Below, one piece after another: positions 6,907 to 12,361 of a DNA stretch of 12,361 nt. The position numbers were made by a program, and so were the translations under genes. Source of the stretch: Euryarchaeota archaeon UBA175 (GTDB lineage Archaea > Thermoplasmatota > Poseidoniia > Poseidoniales > Thalassarchaeaceae); the NCBI GenBank assembly GCA_002497895.1, contig DAFD01000041.1:1-12361 (forward strand), in the 5' to 3' direction. The notes beneath the pieces were generated by a model. It was given only the letters and a program-made list of their open reading frames with translations, was not told where the DNA came from and ran no database searches. Within the stretch, counting starts at the first letter, position 1; every line of letters starts with the position of its first letter.

Positions 6907-7455
6907 TCACTCATCCATGTGGAGGTACTCAATGGCCTCCTCGGCCGATGAGAATCCCAATCCAAGCATGGCGAATGTAACCGCCTCGGAGATGTACTGA
7001 CGAGCGATTGGCGCGCTGCGATCAAAATTTGTCTTCAAATCGATTGCATCGATTAATCCGCGTGCTGCCTCGTAAAGATGGAATGAGACATCGACTTCAT
7101 CCGATGCCTTGCCTATCTCGACAAGTTTGTGCAGCTGCCTTACAGCCATTGGGATGCGGTCGAACTCGACCAAGGCGCCGGCATAAGCCGCATTGTAGTC
7201 AGCATTGTCAGGAGCCATGCCCGCAGCACGTCGGAAGTAAGCGGCTATCTGACCCTCGTTGATGCGGTCCGCACCTTTCTCGTCGAGGTTGCCATTCTCC
7301 TGTATGTCAAAGAGGGCAGCCTCTGCCCAACCGTGGTATCCAGCAGGGTCATCGGGATTCGAATCGATGTATCCATCAAACACCGTCATCGCACCAGCGT
7401 AATCTCCGCGTGTAATCAGTTGAGCAGCCTGTGTCACTACCTCGTCCGCACTCAT
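6907..7455 (-). CDS. Small TPR-like helical protein
   Basis: A soluble 182-residue protein with no signal peptide or membrane segment. Residues 17-50 (GDYAGAMTVFDGYIDSNPDD, then PAGYHGWAEAALF) fit a tetratricopeptide repeat: a G-D-Y-x-x-A helix, then N-P-x-x-x-x-x-x-x-G/A. A second, weaker repeat spans about 66-100 (the AAYFRRAAGMAPDNADYNAAYAGAL stretch, residues 71-95), and the remaining helices may complete a short solenoid. Such repeats bind proteins, so an adaptor role is a reasonable inference, but no partner is shown. The frame continues upstream to 7554, but ATG 7455 is preferred: GAGG lies about eight bases ahead and the upstream codons would overlap the end of the previous gene. It sits directly before truA; I know of no established functional link. 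Confidence 0.78.
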   Translation of the reverse strand: MSADEVVTQAAQLITRGDYAGAMTVFDGYIDSNPDDPAGYHGWAEAALFDIQENGNLDEKGADRINEGQIAAYFRRAAGMAPDNADYNAAYAGALVEFDRIPMAVRQLHKLVEIGKASDEVDVSFHLYEAARGLIDAIDLKTNFDRSAPIARQYISEAVTFAMLGLGFSSAEEAIEYLHMDE

Positions 7456-7535
7456 CTCTATTCCTCGGGACGAGTCTCGGTCAAGGCTGGTTATGAACGG
7501 TGCGGCCCATACAACCTCTAACTCGGAGCCGAAGA

Positions 7536-8729
7536 TCAGTTGAGGATGCCCCAAGCGTGTTCGGCATTACCCCGTATCCACTCGTAGTCCTCGAAAGTGC
7601 GCAGACCCTGCTCATCGAGGATGGCGATCTTCTCTACCTCGAGTGGATATTCATTGTAAGTCAGATGACTAACAAAGCCCGCGCGCGTAGGCTGATCGAA
7701 TCTCCATCTCGCGCGCGATGTCGCGCGTACATGAATCGAAACCTGCGTACGTCCATTCCAAACTTTGACGCGAAAGCGAGGCAAAAGATTGCCCTTTTCA
7801 TCACGCAGCGCATCCTCCCCTTCCTGACGATTCAGTTCAACTGTGCAGCGCTTGAAATTCTCAGTACGGTCACGCTTCGCATCATGAAAAATTCCGGTAC
7901 CGATGTTCGGCCAGCGAAAGAAATCTCGAGGAGACCAAGGGGCGTCGTCCATCATTGTGAACGAGGGTGAAGCATGGGGGAGAAACCAATCGATATAGGA
8001 GCCATCATCGAAATGAAGCATTCCCCAAAACCAAGGAAAACTCGGTGCTTGAACTCCAACCTTCTGGATATAGGCACTACCTTCGACCTCCTCGCCATCG
8101 ATCTTTACTTTCGCTTTCAAACCATGAACTCTGAGGATATCGTATCCCATATCTAGAGCGTAGACGTTATTCTTGTATTTCGCAGAACTCGGGCGCTCCC
8201 ACCAAGGAGTCATCTCAACTTTGAACTCCTTCGGAGCGCCCTCCTCGACCTTTGCTGGATCACTAGTCAGATTAAGCCAGAAAGCCTTCTTACCAGGGCG
8301 CAGACCGAATGTCAAATCTTCTGTTGTAAGAGGAATTACTGCGCCCGCACCTTCACCGCCTTCGCCAGCCTCAGCCGGCCACAGGGGGTGCTTGTCATCG
8401 ATAGCAGCCATCCTGCACTCTGTCATTAACAGAGGCTCGTACATATTCTCGCCATCGTACCACCAAGCGCACACCATTCCAGACATGACTGTGCCACCAT
8501 CCTCGTCAACCAGCATTCGTGCCTTCGGGACCCACCAATGCCCACTAACGCGGATAGCAGAGGTCTCCTTCGATGACCAGAGTACCATCAACTGACGAGA
8601 GCGCGTTGGGTGGACGGGGTCAGGGACGAGAACGAGAACCCACCACCACCACCAGGAAAGACGATTTAGAGGCGGCAAGATATCGAAGCGCCAGAAATCG
8701 CGAAAATTACCTTGGATACTGTCCATCAT
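7536..8729 (-). CDS. Trp-rich soluble beta protein, possibly CrtC/AttH (lipocalin-like)
   Basis: About 397 residues, no signal peptide or clear membrane helix. The composition is strikingly aromatic: a run of five Trp at 26-30 followed by VLVLVP, GHWWVP (63-68), AWWYDG (88-93), PWW (175-177), and FPWFWGMLHFDDGSYIDWFL at 231-250. A Trp-rich first strand, a repeated G-x-A-Y-...-G/W-x-x-x-x-F-x-D-G-S pattern and a late H-A-W-G segment recall the CrtC/AttH lipocalin-like barrel that binds hydrophobic ligands; this is a weak, by-eye resemblance. GVQAPSFPWFWG is the most motif-like part. It is the last gene of the ABC exporter operon, starting 24 bases after the permease 2 stop if ATG 8729 is used. 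GAGTTGAT, one mismatch from the archaeal ribosome-binding consensus, lies four bases ahead of that ATG. TTG 8753 and ATG 8726 are alternatives. It may hold or modify the exporter's cargo, which is inference from position. Confidence 0.7.
   Translation of the reverse strand: MMDSIQGNFRDFWRFDILPPLNRLSWWWWWVLVLVPDPVHPTRSRQLMVLWSSKETSAIRVSGHWWVPKARMLVDEDGGTVMSGMVCAWWYDGENMYEPLLMTECRMAAIDDKHPLWPAEAGEGGEGAGAVIPLTTEDLTFGLRPGKKAFWLNLTSDPAKVEEGAPKEFKVEMTPWWERPSSAKYKNNVYALDMGYDILRVHGLKAKVKIDGEEVEGSAYIQKVGVQAPSFPWFWGMLHFDDGSYIDWFLPHASPSFTMMDDAPWSPRDFFRWPNIGTGIFHDAKRDRTENFKRCTVELNRQEGEDALRDEKGNLLPRFRVKVWNGRTQVSIHVRATSRARWRFDQPTRAGFVSHLTYNEYPLEVEKIAILDEQGLRTFEDYEWIRGNAEHAWGILN
8640..8654 (-). repeat. (TGG)5 trinucleotide repeat
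   Basis: Five perfect tandem TGG codons on the minus strand encode the five consecutive Trp residues of the beta protein. The run lies in frame at the start of its folded part. Slippage here would add or drop Trp residues without shifting the frame. Confidence 0.9.
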
Positions 8730-8753
8730 GTGAATCAACTCTGAGCGGAACAA

Positions 8754-10379
8754 TCACATTATTTCTCGGTGCCTGAATTGGCGCTGGCCGAAGAGGACCA
8801 TAAGTACTGTAATTAGGAGTAGAACAACTACTGAGAGGAGCGCCGATATGAATGGACTCTCAGTTCCCAAATGGTGCATCGGAGGATTCCAGAAGGCGGC
8901 GAGGGCTGATGGAAGATCGAAGGCCTCTGCAATGATAGACATCTCAAGCGTATTAGGCCAGACGATTAGAACGATTGAATCGATGAATTGTAGAGTCCAA
9001 TGAGAAACTGAGAGAATAGGAATTAGCTCAGCTCCTGCCAATGTGAGAACTGCCATTATGAATTCGTAAACACCGATAATCAGAGCGATGTAGACTCCGT
9101 ATCTCGAAGAAATGAGACCGAGAGTGTTGAAAATCGCACCGTAGGCAGCTAATGCTAGGATTGTTGCGAAAGCAATCCCTAGCCAGACAACGATATCGGT
9201 CAACCGGAATATCGAATCTCCAGGACCTAAGGCGGCTGTGACCACCCCCATAAATAGAGACATGATGAGGACAAATCCACCTGAAATAATCAAATATCCC
9301 AGAATTCGGTAAGTGATGAATTCGCCGCGATGAATCGGTTTGGATAGTAGATAGTGGAGGGTACCGTTCTCGGTCTCGTCACGGACTAGGCCAAGAGCGA
9401 GGAAGAGTGGTAGGAAGATAGAGAGAATCATGACGAAGGCTATCTTGCCTGAAGCTATGATGAAGGCGCGATGAGCGTCTTCAATCGAGAGTGATTCCTC
9501 ACTTGGATCCTCATCGACATAGTCGTCGCGATCAATATGGATAATTGTCCCGTCAGATGCAGCGTACCAGACTACATCGCACGGAATCCCGTTATTATTT
9601 TCGTCCTTATCGAAGCCGAATTCGAAGCTTATCCAATCAGTCCTCAGACAATCTCCGTCATCGTCAAATCCATTGATTCCGTTTGGGTCACCCGACCAAT
9701 CGATATCGTCCTCATCAATGTAATTTGAGGCCGGTTCGGGTTCGACGTCATAGGCGTCTGCCATGTTGCCCCATTCCGCATACCAATTCTGGTGGACTCG
9801 GAATGTCCCCTCTCCTCTGAATGTCGCTTCAAGAACGAAAATACGGTTCTCTTCGATTATACATCCATCTCCCCAATCTAGCCAATAATCTTCCAGCGGT
9901 TCACCCGAGGGACAAGCATCCAGTCGATTGACATCCAAGACTCCACGTCCGCCAGCGAACGATTCGTCTATCCAATTGTAAGTGAAGGTCCCTGTGGCTG
10001 AACGCCAAGTATGGTTGCCATAATGTACGGCACCCTGATTATTTTGGAAGGACCCCTCCGATACGAAATGACCCGATCCAGGGTAAGACATTCCATCCCA
10101 AGGGTCTGCTCCATACTTCATTTCCTGACCGGCTGGATATCCATCCATATCCCAATCGTGAGAGTCGCCATCATTGTCGATTGGGTCCCAGCCTTCCCTA
10201 GCTCCAGCGATATACATCGCTAGAAGCGTCAGCAGTAGTAGAGTTCCTACACCGAGAACTACCCAAGTTGAGAGACGATGGCGCAATTGACGAATCGTCA
10301 GTTCAGTGATTGCTCCAGCCTTACGATCAAGACGAGTCCATACTGTGTCGGCGAGGCTGCGACCTTGTTTGTCCATCAT
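8754..10379 (-). CDS. ABC-2 permease subunit with large Ca2+-binding-type ectodomain
   Basis: A 541-residue membrane subunit of the ABC exporter. One helix at about 39-59 is followed by some 245 residues that should lie outside the cell, then five helices near 308-331, 356-382, 392-421, 428-455 and 508-531. The cytoplasmic motif DETENGTLHYLLSKPIHRGEF (334-354) after the second helix is typical of ABC-2 permeases, where it contacts the ATPase. The ectodomain opens with a thrombospondin-type-3-like stretch at 66-95: DPIDNDGD, DMDGYPAGQE, then GADPWD. It holds more acidic loops at 238-248 (FDDDGDCLRTD), 256-267 (FDKDENNNGIPC) and 282-295. Four cysteines (156, 173, 244, 267) could form two disulfides. 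The middle (about 103-200) is rich in aromatic and beta-prone residues. The start ATG overlaps the ATPase stop by one base (TAATG), with GGTGG six bases ahead. Ca2+ binding is inferred from the motifs. Confidence 0.86.
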   Translation of the reverse strand: MMDKQGRSLADTVWTRLDRKAGAITELTIRQLRHRLSTWVVLGVGTLLLLTLLAMYIAGAREGWDPIDNDGDSHDWDMDGYPAGQEMKYGADPWDGMSYPGSGHFVSEGSFQNNQGAVHYGNHTWRSATGTFTYNWIDESFAGGRGVLDVNRLDACPSGEPLEDYWLDWGDGCIIEENRIFVLEATFRGEGTFRVHQNWYAEWGNMADAYDVEPEPASNYIDEDDIDWSGDPNGINGFDDDGDCLRTDWISFEFGFDKDENNNGIPCDVVWYAASDGTIIHIDRDDYVDEDPSEESLSIEDAHRAFIIASGKIAFVMILSIFLPLFLALGLVRDETENGTLHYLLSKPIHRGEFITYRILGYLIISGGFVLIMSLFMGVVTAALGPGDSIFRLTDIVVWLGIAFATILALAAYGAIFNTLGLISSRYGVYIALIIGVYEFIMAVLTLAGAELIPILSVSHWTLQFIDSIVLIVWPNTLEMSIIAEAFDLPSALAAFWNPPMHHLGTESPFISALLSVVVLLLITVLMVLFGQRQFRHREIM

Positions 10380-11317
10380 TAATTTCCACCTACCAAGTAG
10401 CCCAGCAGGGCGTCGAGATTGTCATCCGGATTTTCGATTGATGTGATTTTGATGCCAGATTCAACGATTATTCTTGGGAGAATCGCATGAGCGGCTGAGA
10501 GGTCATTGGTGAGAATTTCAAGCGCCCCCTCTCCTGCGAATCTTACGCCGTAAACAGGATCTTCAGGTACGAAGCATCCAGCCAGAGCCCTTGGGTCTTC
10601 AGTGCGGATGAGAATTCTGTGTGGATGCTTGTCGAGCAGGTCGCGAATTGCGTGAAGATTGCCGAGCGCAAGGAGGCGTCCATTGTGAAGAATGACAATT
10701 TGTTCAGTTATACGCTCAATCTCATCGAGGATGTGGCTTGAGACGAGCACCGTTTTACCTTGCGCACCAAGGTCACGAATTACGCTCATGATACTGGTGC
10801 GAGCAATTGGGTCGCATCCATGGAGTGGCTCATCGAGGATGATTAAGTCAGGGTCGTGGACAAGGGCGTGTGCGATTTTAACGCGCTGCCTCATGCCCTT
10901 GCTGTACTTGCCAACCTCCTTGTTTTGAACGTCAGATAAACCGACGAATTCGAGGACATGTGCAGCGCGCTCTATCGCCTCATCCCTCGTCATTCCGTGA
11001 AGGCGAGCCAATGTCGAGACAAAATCGAGTCCAGTCATCCAATCATACAACTTCTCTGTCTCGGCGACATAGCCGACGCGTCGGTAAGGAGCCGTATCCT
11101 CCCACGGGTCGACTCCGAATAATCGAACAGTGCCACTGCTTGGCTTCAATCGACCCATCAAGAGTTTGAACAGAGTTGATTTTCCAGCACCGTTCGGTCC
11201 CAAGATCCCAGTAACTCCACCATCAATCGCGAGAGAGACATCGTTCAGGCCAATCACCTGACCGTACCACTTCGAACAGTGATCAATGAGCACAGCCGGG
11301 ACGGGTTTCGTACTCAT
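10379..11317 (-). CDS. ABC-2 exporter ATPase subunit
   Basis: The 312-residue nucleotide-binding subunit that drives the exporter. It shows Walker A GPNGAGKST at 40-48, the signature YSKGMRQRVKIA at 138-149, Walker B LIILDEP at 158-164 (catalytic Glu163), a D-loop GCDP in place of the usual GLDP, and the H-loop His195 in SSHIL. The Q-loop position carries Glu86 (GYVAET), a common change in the NatA/CcmA-like drug and polysaccharide group. A C-terminal domain of about 90 residues (after 220) resembles the regulatory tail seen on many ABC-2 ATPases. It overlaps permease 1 by four bases (ATGA) and permease 2 by one, so the three subunits are probably made in fixed proportion. The substrate cannot be read from the ATPase. 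Confidence 0.95.
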   Translation of the reverse strand: MSTKPVPAVLIDHCSKWYGQVIGLNDVSLAIDGGVTGILGPNGAGKSTLFKLLMGRLKPSSGTVRLFGVDPWEDTAPYRRVGYVAETEKLYDWMTGLDFVSTLARLHGMTRDEAIERAAHVLEFVGLSDVQNKEVGKYSKGMRQRVKIAHALVHDPDLIILDEPLHGCDPIARTSIMSVIRDLGAQGKTVLVSSHILDEIERITEQIVILHNGRLLALGNLHAIRDLLDKHPHRILIRTEDPRALAGCFVPEDPVYGVRFAGEGALEILTNDLSAAHAILPRIIVESGIKITSIENPDDNLDALLGYLVGGN

Positions 11318-12361
11318 TCTCGAGTCACCTCCAGAGAACTAACTCTGCTTACCAACAATCCGATTGAAGCCGCATTGTAAATTAGAATAGAAATTACTGA
11401 GAAAGCCAGTGGATGCTCGTAATTAGCAGGAATCCCAAGCAACCACTGACCTACGTGAGCCAGAGAATCATAGGGACTGAGAATGTAGAACATCGTCGTG
11501 TCGAAAACCAATTCAATCATCAAAGCGACCACCTTGGTACCGAAAATAATCGCTAGGAATCCAATCGCTGCGAAAAAGCGACTCTGACTCACGCTCGATA
11601 GCGCCATTCCAATCGAAGTGTAAGTTATCACAAGTAAAATTCCTGCAATCAAGCCTCCGAGGAAGTAAGGTAGAGTATCGATTAAGAAAGCCCAACCCTC
11701 GCCATTGAAGACAATTGCAGCCGCGTAATAGAGCATGTAAGAGAAGACGATAACGAAGCCCAAAACCACAGAGGCTGAGAGATACTTCATTGCCGTGTAA
11801 TCAGTTCTCGTAACCGGTCTTGAGAAGTAGATCGCGCTGGTTCCATTCTTACGGTCATCGGAAATCATGCCTCCAACCACCAGAGCTGTCAGAAGTGGCC
11901 ACATGCAGAGGTTGCGGGGGAAGTAACCGAGAACTTGCCCCCAGAGGTTGTAGCGGTTGACTCCCCACATTCGGTTGAGGAATTCTGCCCCCTCACCTCC
12001 AGAGATAGTCACGGAGAGGAAAATCATCGCTATTGGAGTCAGCGAACTTAGGAAGATTACGAGTATTGCAAGTCTGACGAATGGGTTGTAATATCGATGT
12101 CCCTTGCCACGGAAGAGACCGTAAACATGGTGCCTGAAAATCGCGTAATTACGAACCCAGCGAGGCCCTAAATTACCGTCCCAAGGCCTGTAAATTTGCT
12201 CAAAAAGTATGCCTAAAGAGGCCTTGCGCGCAACCACCGCTTTTGCATCATCATCACCATCTCCAGCCCCGTATGCGACCTCCATTCGGGTCTGGCCCGA
12301 GCCTATATCGAGGTCCGATTGATTCTCATCTGTGAGTTCTCCAGTTACGGCATTGGTAGGA
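11314..12361 (-). CDS. ABC-2 permease subunit, first gene of exporter operon, 5' end possibly outside window
   Basis: Membrane subunit with six predicted helices, at about residues 70-93, 124-142, 168-191, 204-229, 236-258 and 293-314 counted from ATG 12285. The loop DDRKNGTSAIYFSRPVTRTDY (143-163) is the ABC-2 family element (D-E-x-x-x-G-T-x-x-x-x-x-S-x-P-x-x-R) expected to couple to the ATPase, and it parallels the one in permease 2, so the two probably form a heterodimer. It lacks a large ectodomain: the loop after helix 1 has only about 30 residues. Before helix 1 are about 69 mostly hydrophilic residues, acidic at first and then basic and aromatic. The reading frame stays open upstream of ATG 12285 to the window edge, adding at least 25 polar, acidic residues, so the true start may be outside; ATG 12285 remains possible and would give 323 residues. 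Its TGA overlaps the ATPase start (ATGA). Confidence 0.85.
   Translation of the reverse strand, partial: PTNAVTGELTDENQSDLDIGSGQTRMEVAYGAGDGDDDAKAVVARKASLGILFEQIYRPWDGNLGPRWVRNYAIFRHHVYGLFRGKGHRYYNPFVRLAILVIFLSSLTPIAMIFLSVTISGGEGAEFLNRMWGVNRYNLWGQVLGYFPRNLCMWPLLTALVVGGMISDDRKNGTSAIYFSRPVTRTDYTAMKYLSASVVLGFVIVFSYMLYYAAAIVFNGEGWAFLIDTLPYFLGGLIAGILLVITYTSIGMALSSVSQSRFFAAIGFLAIIFGTKVVALMIELVFDTTMFYILSPYDSLAHVGQWLLGIPANYEHPLAFSVISILIYNAASIGLLVSRVSSLEVTRE
11325..11332 (-). promoter_or_regulatory. Shine-Dalgarno sequence of the ABC ATPase gene
   Basis: GGAGGTGA on the minus strand is a perfect complement to the usual archaeal 16S rRNA 3' end (ATCACCTCC) and ends seven bases before ATG 11317. It lies inside the end of the permease 1 coding sequence, and is the strongest ribosome binding site in the window. 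It fixes the ATPase start and suggests internal genes of operons use SD initiation here. Confidence 0.85.

Noticed and set aside
7680..7729. Cluster of three GCGCGC-like tracts
   Set aside because: It lies within the beta protein's coding sequence and is explained by Arg and Ala codons (A-T-S-R-A-R and T-R-A); no repeat unit or dyad beyond that was seen.
7129..7970. Two overlapping plus-strand open frames across the TPR-like gene and the beta protein
   Set aside because: Both lie opposite better supported genes; their translations show no domain and look like antisense shadows.
12301..12310. CGATATAGGC on the minus strand as a TATA box for permease 1
   Set aside because: Its centre is only about 20 bases before ATG 12285, too close for a leaderless start, and the coding frame may run straight through it.
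1..12361. tRNA, rRNA, CRISPR arrays, insertion sequences or prophage genes
   Set aside because: No cloverleaf, spaced repeat, transposase, integrase or terminal inverted repeat was seen; nearly every base is in a protein gene.

Overview
The window reads as chromosomal DNA from an archaeon, most likely an uncultured planktonic Euryarchaeota/Thermoplasmatota of the Marine Group II (Poseidoniales) or MG III kind. The strongest direct argument is a CTP-dependent riboflavin kinase (RibK, DUF120), a family essentially confined to archaea. Supporting signs are AT-rich boxes about 26-27 bases before some start codons (leaderless-style archaeal promoters), a perfect GGAGGTGA ribosome binding site elsewhere, and an ABC permease carrying a thrombospondin-type-3-like acidic ectodomain. 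The lineage is inferred from gene content; no rRNA or tRNA is present.

The DNA is almost wholly coding: 13 genes, largest gap about 114 bases. No mobile element, CRISPR array, RNA gene or long repeat was seen. Left part (1-3356): the C-terminal portion of a glycerophosphodiester phosphodiesterase-like protein runs in from the left edge and meets a convergent citrate synthase of the mitochondrial type. Divergent from citrate synthase is a DUF309 protein, followed by a four-helix membrane protein of unknown function.

Middle (3370-7455): a PLP-dependent glycine C-acetyltransferase (kbl-like) is divergent from a PqqB-like metallo-hydrolase, which is followed by RibK. RibK overlaps tail-to-tail with the tRNA pseudouridine synthase TruA. 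TruA lies 12 bases after a small TPR-like gene on the minus strand. These are mostly housekeeping and cofactor genes with no obvious shared pathway.

Right part (7536-12361, all minus strand): a tightly coupled ABC-2 exporter operon. In transcription order it holds permease 1 (reading frame open at the right edge), the ATPase (ATGA overlap), permease 2 with a roughly 245-residue Ca2+-binding-type extracytoplasmic domain (TAATG overlap), and a soluble Trp-rich beta protein that weakly resembles the CrtC/AttH lipocalin-like fold. This cluster is the most unusual part of the window and the best candidate for an undescribed export system. Its substrate cannot be read from the sequence.
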